From NCBI RefSeq assembly GCF_000190575.1, contig NC_015164.1, forward strand, positions 806,001 to 870,000: a stretch of 64,000 nt of DNA. Direction: 5' to 3'. The DNA is from Phocaeicola salanitronis DSM 18170 (lineage in GTDB: Bacteria; Bacteroidota; Bacteroidia; Bacteroidales; Bacteroidaceae). Shown piece by piece: positions 42,463-52,649 of this stretch (position 1 is the first letter of the stretch; every line of letters begins with the position of its first letter). The position numbers and the translations under genes are program-made. The notes under the pieces were generated by a model that saw nothing but the letters and a program-made list of their open reading frames with translations, was not told the origin of the DNA and did not search any database.

Positions 42463-45400
42463 ATGATTCTATTTTTCAGAACACCTAATCAAAGTGTGAT
42501 TGCTACCCAATGCAACAAGGAAATGAATGCAGACGACATCAAGAAACTGAGTTGGCTGTACGGAGACGCAACGGTAGAAAAAGAAGAGAATTTACAAGGT
42601 TGGTTCATCGGTCCACGCCGGGAAATGATTACGCCGTGGAGTACGAACGCGGTAGAAATTACCCAGAACATGGGACTTACAGGCATCCGCCGTATCGAAG
42701 AATACTTTTCCGTAAAAGACGAAAACGCGGAACACGACCCGATGCTGCAACGCATGTACCATGGGCTAAACCAACAGATATTTGACGTAGACATCAAGCC
42801 CCAGCCCATTATTTACATTGATGACCTGGAAGCTTACAACGAGCAGGAAGGACTGGCCCTCTCGCGCGAGGAGATGGACTACCTGAAGAAAGTGGAACAA
42901 GACCTGGGACGCAAGCTGACCGACTCGGAAGTGTTCGGTTTCGCCCAAATCAATTCGGAACATTGCCGCCATAAAATATTCGGAGGCACATTCATCATCG
43001 ACGGAAAGGAAATGGAATCATCCTTGTTCCAGATGATTAAGAAGACTACCAAAGAGAACCCGAACAAGATTATCTCGGCATACAAAGACAATGTAGCCTT
43101 TGCCGAAGGTCCCGTAGTAGAGCAATTCGCTCCGAAAGACCACTCTACATCCGATTATTTCATCATCAAAGATATAAAGACCGTCATCTCCCTGAAGGCG
43201 GAAACGCATAACTTCCCCACAACGGTAGAGCCGTTCAACGGCGCTTCCACTGGTACCGGAGGTGAAATCCGCGACCGTATGGGCGGAGGAAAAGGCTCGT
43301 GGCCCATTGCAGGTACAGCGGTTTATATGACTTCTTATCCCCGTACCGATGAGGGACGCGAATGGGAAAGCATCCTGCCCGTACGCAAATGGTTGTACCA
43401 GACTCCCGAACAAATCCTGATTAAGGCTTCGAACGGTGCTTCCGACTTCGGAAACAAATTCGGGCAACCCCTGATCTGCGGTTCGGTATTGACCTTCGAG
43501 CATCAGGAAAACAATGAGAAATATGCATACGACAAGGTGATTATGCTTGCCGGAGGTGTGGGCTACGGAACAAAACGCGATTGCCTGAAAGGAACGCCCG
43601 AAGCAGGAGATGAAATCGTAGTATTAGGAGGTGACAACTATCGCATCGGACTGGGAGGCGGTTCGGTATCGTCGGTAGAAACCGGCCGTTATTCATCAGG
43701 CATCGAGCTGAATGCCGTACAGCGTGCCAACGCCGAGATGCAGAAACGCGCATACAATGTAGTGCGCGCCCTCTGCGAAGAAGATACCAACCCGATTGTT
43801 TCCATCCACGACCACGGTTCGGCAGGTCACGTAAACTGCTTGTCGGAATTGGTTGAGGATTGCGGCGGATTGATTCACATGGACAAGCTGCCTATCGGAG
43901 ACGAAACACTTTCGGCAAAAGAAATCATTGCCAACGAATCGCAAGAGCGTATGGGCTTGCTTATCGAAGAGGAATCGCTGGAACATGTACAGAAGATTGC
44001 CGAACGCGAACGTGCCCCGATGTATGTGGTAGGCGAAACTACCGGCGACCATCGTTTTGCCTTCGAGCAAGCCGACGGTGTACGCCCGTTCGACCTGGCG
44101 GTAGACCAGATGTTCGGTTCTTCTCCTAAGACTTATATGGTAGACAAGACCGTAGAACGCCACTATGAAAACGTGACCTACGATGTAACCAAACTGAACG
44201 AATACGTGCGCCGTGTGCTCCAACTGGAAGCCGTAGCCTGCAAGGACTGGCTGACCAACAAAGTAGACCGCTCGGTTACAGGTAAAATCGCGCGCCAGCA
44301 ATGTCAGGGCGAACTTCAGTTGCCTTTGAGCGATTGCGGTGTGGTTGCGCTCGACTATCGGGGTGAGAAAGGTATTGCCACAGCTCTCGGACATGCTCCG
44401 CAAGCAGGTCTTGCCAATCCGGCATACGGTTCGGTACTGTCTGTAGCCGAAGCCCTGACCAACATCGTGTGGGCACCTTTGGCAGACGGCATGGACAGCC
44501 TCTCGCTTTCGGCTAACTGGATGTGGCCCTGCCGCTCGCAAGAAGGTGAAGACGCACGTCTCTACACGGCGGTGAAAGCATTGTCCGACTTCTGCTGTGC
44601 CTTGCAAATCAATGTGCCTACAGGCAAAGACTCGCTTTCGATGACGCAAAAATACCCGAACGGAGAAAAGATTATCAGCCCGGGAACAGTTATCGTATCT
44701 GCAGGAGGCGAAGTATCGGATATCAAGAAAGTTGTTTCTCCGGTAATGGTAAACAATCCGAAATCGACCTTCTACCACATCGATTTCAGCTTCGACCAGC
44801 TCCGCTTGGGAGGTTCGGCATTTGCCCAATCCTTGAATAAAGTGGGCGATGACGTTCCAACCGTACAGAACCCTGACTATTTCCGCGATGCATTCCTTGC
44901 CATTCAGAAACTGGTGAACAAAGGACTGATTTTAGCAGGACACGACATTTCGGCTGGAGGTCTTATCACCACCTTACTCGAAATGTGCTTCGCCAATACC
45001 GAAGGCGGTATGGAAATCAACCTCGATAAATTCAAGCACGAAGACATCGTGAAGATTCTCTTCGCTGAAAATCCGGGCGTTGTCATCCAGGTAGCCGACA
45101 AGCACAAACACGAAGTCAAGAAAATCCTGGAAGATGCAGGCGTAGGATTTGTCAAGCTGGGTACACCTGCCGACGAACGCCATATACTTGTCACGCTTCA
45201 CGAAGCTACTTACCAGTTCGGCATCGACTACTTGCGTGATGTATGGTACTCTACTTCCTACCTCCTCGACCGCAAGCAGAGCATGAACGGATGCGCCAAG
45301 AAACGTTTCGAGAACTACAAGATGCAACCGCTCGAAACCGTATTCGACAAGTCATTTACAGGCAAATTGTCACAATTCGGCTTGAACCCCGACCGGCGCA

Positions 45401-46164
45401 CACCAAGCGGCATCAAGGCGGCAATCATCCGTGAAAAAGGGACCAACGGTGAACGCGAAATGGCATATATGCTCTACTTGGCAGGCTTCGATGTAAAAGA
45501 CGTAACGATGACCGACCTTGTAAGCGGACGCGAAACACTGGAAGACATCCATTTCATCGTGTTCTGCGGAGGGTTCTCCAATTCCGACGTATTAGGCTCA
45601 GCAAAAGGATGGGCTGGAACCTTCCTCTTCAACCCGAAAGCCAAGGCGGCACTTGATAACTTCTATGCACGCAAGGATACCCTTTCGTTAGGCGTATGCA
45701 ACGGATGCCAGCTGATGATGGAATTAGGGCTGATTACTCCTGAAGACAAGAAACAGGGCAAGATGTTGCACAACGACTCGCACAAGTTCGAATCGGCATT
45801 CTTGGGCGTAACCGTACCGATGAACCGAAGCGTGATGTTCGGCTCGTTGAGCGGCTCAAAATTAGGCATCTGGGTAGCCCATGGAGAAGGAAAATTCTCG
45901 TTGCCTTATCCTGAAGACCATTACAACGTGGTATTGAAATATTCATACGATGAATATCCGGGCAATCCGAACGGTTCAGACTATAGCGTAGCAGGTATCG
46001 CCAGTCAGGACGGACGCCATCTGGCTATGATGCCGCACTTGGAACGTGCCTGCTTCCCCTGGAACAATGCCTACTATCCTGCCGACCGCATTCACGAAGA
46101 CCAAATCACACCGTGGATGGAAGCCTTCGTCAATGCGCGTAAGTGGGTAGAAGTACATAAGTAA
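42463..46164 (+). CDS. purL: Phosphoribosylformylglycinamidine synthase (large single-chain form)
   Basis: 1,233 residues, the long PurL with fused glutaminase. Order: N-terminal PurS-like and linker regions, first AIRS-like half about 170-560 (HNFPTTVEPFNGASTGTGGE, IHDHGSAGHVNCLSELVEDC), second half about 600-960 (PTGKDSLSMTQKYPNGEKI, LAGHDISAGGLITTLLEMCF), and the C-terminal glutaminase about 975-1233 (SLGVCNGCQLMMELG with nucleophile Cys; HGEGKF). It converts FGAR, glutamine and ATP to FGAM in purine synthesis. Slightly shorter than the enterobacterial enzyme. Confidence 0.97.
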   Translation: MILFFRTPNQSVIATQCNKEMNADDIKKLSWLYGDATVEKEENLQGWFIGPRREMITPWSTNAVEITQNMGLTGIRRIEEYFSVKDENAEHDPMLQRMYHGLNQQIFDVDIKPQPIIYIDDLEAYNEQEGLALSREEMDYLKKVEQDLGRKLTDSEVFGFAQINSEHCRHKIFGGTFIIDGKEMESSLFQMIKKTTKENPNKIISAYKDNVAFAEGPVVEQFAPKDHSTSDYFIIKDIKTVISLKAETHNFPTTVEPFNGASTGTGGEIRDRMGGGKGSWPIAGTAVYMTSYPRTDEGREWESILPVRKWLYQTPEQILIKASNGASDFGNKFGQPLICGSVLTFEHQENNEKYAYDKVIMLAGGVGYGTKRDCLKGTPEAGDEIVVLGGDNYRIGLGGGSVSSVETGRYSSGIELNAVQRANAEMQKRAYNVVRALCEEDTNPIVSIHDHGSAGHVNCLSELVEDCGGLIHMDKLPIGDETLSAKEIIANESQERMGLLIEEESLEHVQKIAERERAPMYVVGETTGDHRFAFEQADGVRPFDLAVDQMFGSSPKTYMVDKTVERHYENVTYDVTKLNEYVRRVLQLEAVACKDWLTNKVDRSVTGKIARQQCQGELQLPLSDCGVVALDYRGEKGIATALGHAPQAGLANPAYGSVLSVAEALTNIVWAPLADGMDSLSLSANWMWPCRSQEGEDARLYTAVKALSDFCCALQINVPTGKDSLSMTQKYPNGEKIISPGTVIVSAGGEVSDIKKVVSPVMVNNPKSTFYHIDFSFDQLRLGGSAFAQSLNKVGDDVPTVQNPDYFRDAFLAIQKLVNKGLILAGHDISAGGLITTLLEMCFANTEGGMEINLDKFKHEDIVKILFAENPGVVIQVADKHKHEVKKILEDAGVGFVKLGTPADERHILVTLHEATYQFGIDYLRDVWYSTSYLLDRKQSMNGCAKKRFENYKMQPLETVFDKSFTGKLSQFGLNPDRRTPSGIKAAIIREKGTNGEREMAYMLYLAGFDVKDVTMTDLVSGRETLEDIHFIVFCGGFSNSDVLGSAKGWAGTFLFNPKAKAALDNFYARKDTLSLGVCNGCQLMMELGLITPEDKKQGKMLHNDSHKFESAFLGVTVPMNRSVMFGSLSGSKLGIWVAHGEGKFSLPYPEDHYNVVLKYSYDEYPGNPNGSDYSVAGIASQDGRHLAMMPHLERACFPWNNAYYPADRIHEDQITPWMEAFVNARKWVEVHK

Positions 46165-46194
46165 ATACCTTTAATATATAAGGAAACACAGATT

Positions 46195-46254
46195 AACGCG
46201 GATTAACGCAGATTATCGAATGAATATCTGCGAAAATCTGCGTTAATCCGCGTT
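46195..46254. repeat. Family F inverted repeat after purL
   Basis: Exact 20-base arms aacgcggattaacgcagatt at 46195-46214 and complement at 46235-46254, loop 20 bp. It ends 28 bp before the next start codon and may fold in the transcript. Confidence 0.85.
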
Positions 46255-46282
46255 AAAAACAAAACTCATAAACCTTTCCGTT

Positions 46283-49200
46283 ATGCTGAACAAGTTCTTT
46301 ATTCTAATAGGAATGATACTGATGTCATTATTCCCTATAAACGCCCAAATATTCAAATACATCGGCATGGATAACGGACTCAGCAGCAGAAGGGTACTTT
46401 CTATCGAACAAGGAAAACAATATTATATCTGGATACTTACCCACAAAGGGGCAGACCGTTACGACGGAAAACGATTCACCCATTATAACCTTTGCCGCGA
46501 AGGGAAAGCGCTAAATTTCTATCCCAACCTGAACATCCTTCACACAAGCCAAGACAAGACGGTTTATGAAATAGGGAAAGACGGATTTCTATTCCGGTAC
46601 GATGAACGGAAAGATTCGTTCCTGCTCATGTTTGATTTAAAGCAACGTTATCCAGAATTCAAGAAACGTCCTGTTTCTGCCATTTACATGGACAATACAG
46701 ACCGTATATGGTTCTGCATAGACCAACAGATTGTCTTGTATGACGTTCATAAGAAACACAGTTATAAATCAAAGCATCCTTTCAATGGGAAAATCACTTG
46801 CATCACACAAGTCAATGATACAGAATTTTATCTTACCACCGAAAGGCAAGTCGGTAAAATCCATCTCAAGGAAAACCAAATACAAGACACTGAACTGATC
46901 AATCTTCCTTCCCTTCAGCTAATAGACTATATTTATTATCACCGCCCTTCAAGCAAGTTAATCATCAACAGCCTGCTTGACAAACTCTTTATCTATAACC
47001 CGCAAAACGGGAAACTTACCTCAATGGGCGAATCAATGAAAGACATCGGAATCAACAAGATTATCCCCGACCGCCTACACCCAGACATACTCTACATAGC
47101 GACTGATGGGAAAGGCGTGTACAGACTGGATGTAAGTCATGAACATCTTGCTCCTTTCCTGTGCGAGGACCCTCATACCCCCAACAAAATGAACGGGAAC
47201 ATCATTAAAGATATTTACCAAGACCTATCGGGAAGACTTTGGAATGTTGTCTATCCTACCGGACTTACCGTCTACTCGGAACAATACCCAAGCTATAAGT
47301 GGGTTAAACACTCGCCTAACAATCCCCGCTCGCTTGCAAACAATTGTATAAATGCCATCTTAGAGGATGCGGATGGCGACATTTGGTATGCCACCAGCAA
47401 TGGAATAAGCTGCTACAAAAAAGACACACGCCAATGGATGAACTTCCTCACCGATGAAGCCCAAACAGACGATGAAAGCGAAAATCGCATATTCACCTCT
47501 TTGTGCGAAGTAAAACCAGGGCTTGTCCTCGCCGGAGGCTATATGTCGGGCATCTACATGATTGACAAACATACACAAGCAACCACTTTCTACCAACAAC
47601 ATAGCGTCACTCCTGATGAAGGACCCGACAAATATATCCGATGCATCTACCGTGATACGGACGGCTTTGTATGGACTGGAGGTTTTTACCGGTTGAAGAC
47701 ACACAATCCACAAGCCCATACTACTACCGAATATAACATCGGCTACCCCGTTACCACCATCCAACAAAGAGACGAACATTCTTTATGGATAGGAACCATC
47801 AACGGTGTCTACATCTTTGACAAAAGAAATCAAAATTTCCGTCCATTGGAAAATGACCAAATGGGATGCGTCAATGTGGTCTACACAGATTCTGCACAGA
47901 ACACCTATATCGGCACATACGGGAACGGACTATTCGTATTGCCTAAAAACAAAACGGAATTCATCCATTATCACACAGAGAATAGCGGTATAGGAAGCGA
48001 CAACATCTATAGCATTGTTTCCGACCGGAACGGGAACCTGTATATCGGTACAGAAAACGGTTTATGCTTTTTCGACCCTATGGAAAGGACGTTCACCAAT
48101 TGGACGAAAGAACAAGGGCTTCTTGCCGCCAGTTTCAATCCGAACGCCGCTATCCACACCCACGACGGCACATTGATATTCGGGAGCAACGATGGAGCGA
48201 TTGTCCTCCACGACAACATCAAACTGCCTAACGAGTTTTATAATCACATCGTGTTTACTGACCTGAAAATCATGTACCGCACTGTACATCCCGACGAAAA
48301 AGACTCGCCCCTTTCCCGTCCTCTTGACCAGACCGAGCAAATAAAACTAAGATACGACCAAAACACATTTTCGCTTAACGTATCGTCTATCAATTTCGAC
48401 AATCCTTCCAATGTCGCTTACACATGGAAGCTGGAAGGATTTTACGACCAATGGTCACCAGCCACCACCGACGGGCTTATCCAATACACCAACCTCTCGC
48501 CAGGAAACTACACGCTACGCGTACAAGCCATACTGACCGACAGCCATCAATTAATAGAAGAACGGGACATCCGCATCCTGATAGGCCGTCCGGCATGGCT
48601 TACCTTTTGGGCATTCTTAGGCTATGCGCTCATCATCATCGGCATCACATGGCTCATCGTACGCATCAAAATGATTCGCCACGAAAAACAAGTGTCACAA
48701 GAGAAAATCAATTTCTTTGTCCATACGGCACACGACATCCGCACCCCGCTAACTCTTATCAAAGCCCCGTTAGGTGAAATCCTAAAAGACGAGCCACTGA
48801 GCGAACAAGGAGTGAGAAATCTTAACCTTGCCATGCAAAATACAGAAAACTTGTCTGAACTGGCAAATAACCTTATCAATTTCCAGAAAGAAAGTTATTA
48901 CAGCCCACAGGCTACTGTATCACGTCAGGAACTGAACCACTACCTGCAAACCTACCTGAAGCAATTCGAAGCATACGCAGAACAAAAAGGAATCATTTTA
49001 CATTATAAAGGCACTCCAGAGCCATTGGAGGTATGGATAGACCGTAACAAGATAGATTCTATCTTGCGCAATCTCATCAGCAATGCCTTAAAATATACAC
49101 CGGGCGGAGGAAATATCAATGTAGAGGCCGGGCATACCAAAAACCGTTGGACACTGTCCATACAAGACACCGGTATAGGCATTCCGAAAGAAGACCAAAA

Positions 49201-50287
49201 GAAATTATTCCGCTTTCTTTTCCGCGGTCAGAATGCCACCAACCAGCTCATTACCGGTTCAGGCATCGGGATGCTACTCACCTATCGCCTAATCCGGAAT
49301 CATGAAGGCAAGATAAACTGCACCAGCACAGAAGGTGTAGGAACGACCTTTACCTTGAGCTTTCCCATTCGAAGCGAACACTTTCAATACCGTACAGAAG
49401 ATACTCCCAGCGGAGTCTTATCCGAAGGGAAAAAGCCGGCAGAAGTGTTTGGAGACATGACACACAACGAGCCACAAAAGCCAGACAGCAAACTTCCTCT
49501 TATCCTGATAGTGGAAGACAATACCGGACTGCGCACATTCTTGGCAGAAAGCCTTGCTGACACCTACCGTACAGAAGAAGCCGGCAACGGACAAGAAGCC
49601 CTTGATAAAATACACGCCACACCGCCCGACCTTGTCATTTCCGATGTGATGATGCCTGTCATGAACGGTGAAGAAATGTGCAGCATCCTGAAAAGCAATA
49701 TGGAGACCAGCCACATCCCTGTTATCCTGCTTACGGCACTCGGCACTCGCGAAGACATTTTACGAGGATTGCAGACCAAAGCGGATATGCACATTGTAAA
49801 ACCTTTCGATCTCACCGTACTGAAAGCCAACATCAGCAATTTACTGGAGAACCGTGAACTAATCCGCAAAAAGCTGAAACAAGCCTCAATAGATATGGAA
49901 CCTCCTGCAGAAGACACGCTTCTCCTGCCGGAATTGGATAAGGAATTCATTCACAAAGTCACTACTTTCATTAAAGAAAACCTGGAAGGCGAACTGACTG
50001 TAGATGCCATCTGTGCAGAAATGAATATGAGCCGCACCAGCTTTTACAACAAGATGAAAGCCCTCACCGGCATCCCGCCCAATGAGTTCATCCGCAACAT
50101 CCGCATGCAGGAAGCTGCTATCTTGCTGAAGACCCAACGATATACGGTGGCAGAAGTTTCAGACCGTATGGGATTTGCAGATCCGAAATACTTCGCGGAT
50201 GCATTCAAAAAGTTCTACGGCGTTCCGCCCAGTGTGTATAAGAAAAACGATTTCACGGCAGAGGACACAGAGGAAATTAAAGGATAA
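46283..50287 (+). CDS. Hybrid two-component system (periplasmic propeller sensor, kinase, receiver, AraC output)
   Basis: 1,334 residues, complete one-protein signalling chain of Bacteroides type. Signal peptide about 1-21; beta-propeller repeats about 22-690 (NGLSSRRVLSIEQ, NCINAILEDADGDIWYATSN, NIYSIVSDRNGNLYIGTENG); Y_Y_Y domain about 700-770; transmembrane helix about 773-795. Histidine kinase with HDIRTPLTL (phosphoacceptor His817), N-box NLISNALKYTPGGG, and DTGIGIP and GSGIGM loops; receiver about 1070-1190 with Asp1121 in LVISDVMMP; AraC helix-turn-helix about 1230-1327. Such proteins sense sugars and switch on polysaccharide loci, but no susCD pair or glycosidase lies nearby. Chromate transporter genes follow after 65 bp. 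Confidence 0.95.
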   Translation: MLNKFFILIGMILMSLFPINAQIFKYIGMDNGLSSRRVLSIEQGKQYYIWILTHKGADRYDGKRFTHYNLCREGKALNFYPNLNILHTSQDKTVYEIGKDGFLFRYDERKDSFLLMFDLKQRYPEFKKRPVSAIYMDNTDRIWFCIDQQIVLYDVHKKHSYKSKHPFNGKITCITQVNDTEFYLTTERQVGKIHLKENQIQDTELINLPSLQLIDYIYYHRPSSKLIINSLLDKLFIYNPQNGKLTSMGESMKDIGINKIIPDRLHPDILYIATDGKGVYRLDVSHEHLAPFLCEDPHTPNKMNGNIIKDIYQDLSGRLWNVVYPTGLTVYSEQYPSYKWVKHSPNNPRSLANNCINAILEDADGDIWYATSNGISCYKKDTRQWMNFLTDEAQTDDESENRIFTSLCEVKPGLVLAGGYMSGIYMIDKHTQATTFYQQHSVTPDEGPDKYIRCIYRDTDGFVWTGGFYRLKTHNPQAHTTTEYNIGYPVTTIQQRDEHSLWIGTINGVYIFDKRNQNFRPLENDQMGCVNVVYTDSAQNTYIGTYGNGLFVLPKNKTEFIHYHTENSGIGSDNIYSIVSDRNGNLYIGTENGLCFFDPMERTFTNWTKEQGLLAASFNPNAAIHTHDGTLIFGSNDGAIVLHDNIKLPNEFYNHIVFTDLKIMYRTVHPDEKDSPLSRPLDQTEQIKLRYDQNTFSLNVSSINFDNPSNVAYTWKLEGFYDQWSPATTDGLIQYTNLSPGNYTLRVQAILTDSHQLIEERDIRILIGRPAWLTFWAFLGYALIIIGITWLIVRIKMIRHEKQVSQEKINFFVHTAHDIRTPLTLIKAPLGEILKDEPLSEQGVRNLNLAMQNTENLSELANNLINFQKESYYSPQATVSRQELNHYLQTYLKQFEAYAEQKGIILHYKGTPEPLEVWIDRNKIDSILRNLISNALKYTPGGGNINVEAGHTKNRWTLSIQDTGIGIPKEDQKKLFRFLFRGQNATNQLITGSGIGMLLTYRLIRNHEGKINCTSTEGVGTTFTLSFPIRSEHFQYRTEDTPSGVLSEGKKPAEVFGDMTHNEPQKPDSKLPLILIVEDNTGLRTFLAESLADTYRTEEAGNGQEALDKIHATPPDLVISDVMMPVMNGEEMCSILKSNMETSHIPVILLTALGTREDILRGLQTKADMHIVKPFDLTVLKANISNLLENRELIRKKLKQASIDMEPPAEDTLLLPELDKEFIHKVTTFIKENLEGELTVDAICAEMNMSRTSFYNKMKALTGIPPNEFIRNIRMQEAAILLKTQRYTVAEVSDRMGFADPKYFADAFKKFYGVPPSVYKKNDFTAEDTEEIKG

Positions 50288-50352
50288 AAATCTCCGCGCT
50301 ACTCTGTACAGCCGTGACAAATAATCAAGAACCAAACCATAAAAAAACAAAT

Positions 50353-50892
50353 ATGAACTTTTATATCAAATCATTTCTCATCTTTACCCGCATCGGAATG
50401 TTCACCATTGGAGGAGGATATGCCATGGTGCCCCTGATAGAAGATGAATTGGTAGACAAACGAAAATGGATTACGCACGAAGACTTCCTCGACCTGATGG
50501 CATTGGCGCAAACTGTGCCGGGCATCTTCGCAGTCAACATTGCCATTTTCATCGGTTACAAGTTACGCCGCTTTTGGGGAGCTTTCTGGATGGCATTGGG
50601 CACTATCCTGCCCTCATTTCTCGTCATCCTTGCCATTGCTCTTTTCTTCCAGCAATTCAAGCACTACCCTGCAGTGGAAAGCGTATTCAAGGGCATCCGC
50701 CCCGCCGTAGTGGCACTGATAGCTGCCCCTACGTTCAAGATGGCAAAATCGGCACGCATCAATCGTTACAATGTATGGATTCCCGTAGTTTCCGCTCTTC
50801 TTATCTGGCTTTTAGGTTTCTCCCCCATCTATGTCATTATCCTAAGCGGATTAGGAGGATACATCTATGGGAGGTTAAAATTTAAACGTTGA
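50353..50892 (+). CDS. Chromate transporter half-protein 1 (CHR family)
   Basis: 179 residues from the ATG at 50353; an in-frame ATG at 50314 would add 13 polar residues not typical of the family. The signature FTRIGMFTIGGGYAMVPLIE is at the N-terminus and MALAQTVPGIFAVNIAIFIG follows. It is a short-chain CHR protein with about six helices; such genes come in pairs and the two products act together. Known substrate for some members is chromate; here unproven. Starts 65 bp after the regulator gene. Confidence 0.92.
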   Translation: MNFYIKSFLIFTRIGMFTIGGGYAMVPLIEDELVDKRKWITHEDFLDLMALAQTVPGIFAVNIAIFIGYKLRRFWGAFWMALGTILPSFLVILAIALFFQQFKHYPAVESVFKGIRPAVVALIAAPTFKMAKSARINRYNVWIPVVSALLIWLLGFSPIYVIILSGLGGYIYGRLKFKR

Positions 50893-50978
50893 AAATTAGA
50901 AGTTTGCATACACCGGCTCAAACATCAACCATTCACTATTAATTATTAATTATTAATTATTAACTATTAATTATCCAA

Positions 50979-51548
50979 ATGCTTTTCCTGCAACTTTTTT
51001 ATGCGTTCTTCAAAATCGGCCTCTTCGGATTCGGAGGAGGCTATGCCATGATTTCCATGATACAAGGTGAAGTAGTAACCCGTCACCAATGGCTCACTTC
51101 AACCGAGTTTACCGATATTATCGCCATCAGCCAAATGACTCCCGGCCCTATCGGAATTAACTCAGCCACATACGTAGGCTACTCGGCAGTTGTCAATGCA
51201 GGTTATTCACACACTATCGGAATTTTAGGTTCCATCATAACCACCGGAGCCGTAGTGTTGCCTTCGTTCATACTAATGGTACTTATCAGCCGCTTCTTTC
51301 TCAAATACCAAAAACATCCTGCCGTAGCCGCAGTATTCAATGGATTACGTCCTGGCGTAGTGGGCTTGCTGGCAGCAGCAGCCTTAGTATTAATGAATGG
51401 CGAAAACTTCGGTACTGATTATTTGCAAATCATTGTCAGCACGGTACTGTTTGTGGCAACCTTCATCACTTCCTATTACTATAAGACCAATCCCATACTC
51501 CTGATTGTAGCAAGCGGCATAATAGGATACATCATTTATGGTCAATAA
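50979..51548 (+). CDS. Chromate transporter half-protein 2 (CHR family)
   Basis: 189 residues. FFKIGLFGFGGGYAMISMIQ and IAISQMTPGPIGINSATYVG mirror the blocks of the first half, as expected for two inversely oriented CHR partners. About six helices; ends near YYKTNPILLIVASGIIGYII. The 86-bp spacer between the halves holds tandem attaattatta repeats (50938-50975). A 15-bp-stem hairpin follows the stop. Confidence 0.92.
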   Translation: MLFLQLFYAFFKIGLFGFGGGYAMISMIQGEVVTRHQWLTSTEFTDIIAISQMTPGPIGINSATYVGYSAVVNAGYSHTIGILGSIITTGAVVLPSFILMVLISRFFLKYQKHPAVAAVFNGLRPGVVGLLAAAALVLMNGENFGTDYLQIIVSTVLFVATFITSYYYKTNPILLIVASGIIGYIIYGQ

Positions 51549-51581
51549 GCAAACGCTGAAATACATTCATACACAGAAACA

Positions 51582-51625
51582 ATTTAGGCTGTAACGTCTG
51601 ATAAACATTTCGTTACAGCCTAAAT
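51582..51625 (+). terminator. Hairpin after the chromate transporter genes
   Basis: Perfect 15-bp arms 51582-51596 (atttaggctgtaacg) and 51611-51625, loop 14. The T tract is poor, so it may be a terminator or a stability hairpin. The rest of 51549-51733 shows nothing else. Confidence 0.65.
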
Positions 51626-51733
51626 CAAATAGCATCTCATTTATGCTTCCTTTGCTACGCCTGCACTCTCCTTGACTGTCCACATTTTGTAACTGTCAAT
51701 CTGGCATGCTATAACCCATGATGACACATTCAC

Positions 51734-52183
51734 TTATCGAATTGTATTGTATGCTCGTACCAGCACTTCATCCTTGCCAATAGCCCGAATGGCAAGCCAA
51801 TTCAAAATAATACATACAAACGGCAAACAAACAGACCATGAAGGAGTAAAGCTACCGTATGCAGACAAGGTAGAAACAGCAAATACCGCACATGTGATGT
51901 AATACCCTACCAACACAATGCTGCTGAAAACAGTCAAGCGGATTTGCAACATGCGCTTCTTATATAAGAAAATGGTCACAAACGACAATGCCGTTGAAAT
52001 AAGCAACAAAACAAACAATGCCCACGGCGTATAATCGGAAGCGCCGTCTGCCGTTGTCACACATAAATTGGACATTTCCGCTACACTGGTTTCGGTATAA
52101 AAATGTCCGACTGACACCGACATCATGATAATCAAGAGAACAAAAACAATAAATAAATAAACAGACTGAATACGCTGTATCAT
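51734..52183 (-). CDS. DUF4293 membrane protein
   Basis: 149 residues from MIQRIQSVYLFIVFVLLIIM, the usual family start; 13 upstream in-frame codons are left out. Four membrane helices (about 5-25, 55-75, 85-105 and 115-135) and a short basic C-terminus. Function unknown; Bacteroidetes-restricted. Its place after bamD and rpoZ on the same strand is, as I recall, a common order in Bacteroidales. Confidence 0.85.
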   Translation of the reverse strand: MIQRIQSVYLFIVFVLLIIMMSVSVGHFYTETSVAEMSNLCVTTADGASDYTPWALFVLLLISTALSFVTIFLYKKRMLQIRLTVFSSIVLVGYYITCAVFAVSTLSAYGSFTPSWSVCLPFVCIILNWLAIRAIGKDEVLVRAYNTIR

Positions 52184-52288
52184 AATCGATTCCTTACCTA
52201 AAATTATACAAATAAAAAACACAGAAGCGTATTCTCTTCCTTCTTGCAGGATGCGGCAATACGTTTCTGTGTCGTTTAATCAAACTAA

Positions 52289-52624
52289 TTATTGCAATTT
52301 TTCTTTTTCTTTCGCCGGATTCCGATAATACACCTTACCTTCGATGTATTCTTGCGTAGCAATCAGCGTCGGCTTCGGAAGTTTCTCATAATAACGTGAA
52401 ATTTCAATCTGCTCTCTGTTCTCAAAGACTTCTTCCAAGTTATCGTTATACGAAGCAAACTCCTGCAATTTCTTCGACAAATCGTTCTTCATCTCCACGC
52501 CTATCTGGTTCGCACGTTTACCGATAATGGCTACGGTTTCATAGATATTGCCGGTATCTTCACACAATTCCATTACATTACGGGTGATGGTATTGGTAGG
52601 AGCATTTGTTTTTTTGTAATCCAT
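52289..52624 (-). CDS. rpoZ: RNA polymerase omega subunit-like protein
   Basis: 111 residues. TGNIYETVAIIGKRANQIGV corresponds to the conserved omega helix that clamps the beta-prime tail. The Bacteroidetes form is longer, with a C-terminal part (YYEKLPKPTLIATQEYIEGK) not found in E. coli omega. It assists assembly of the polymerase. It lies 25 bp after bamD. Confidence 0.87.
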   Translation of the reverse strand: MDYKKTNAPTNTITRNVMELCEDTGNIYETVAIIGKRANQIGVEMKNDLSKKLQEFASYNDNLEEVFENREQIEISRYYEKLPKPTLIATQEYIEGKVYYRNPAKEKEKLQ

Positions 52625-52649
52625 AATTTTACTTTATTATAAACCTAAA

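Noticed and set aside
43696..44829. 377-codon antisense frame in purL
   Set aside because: Shadow of a strongly supported essential gene; no domain or promoter.
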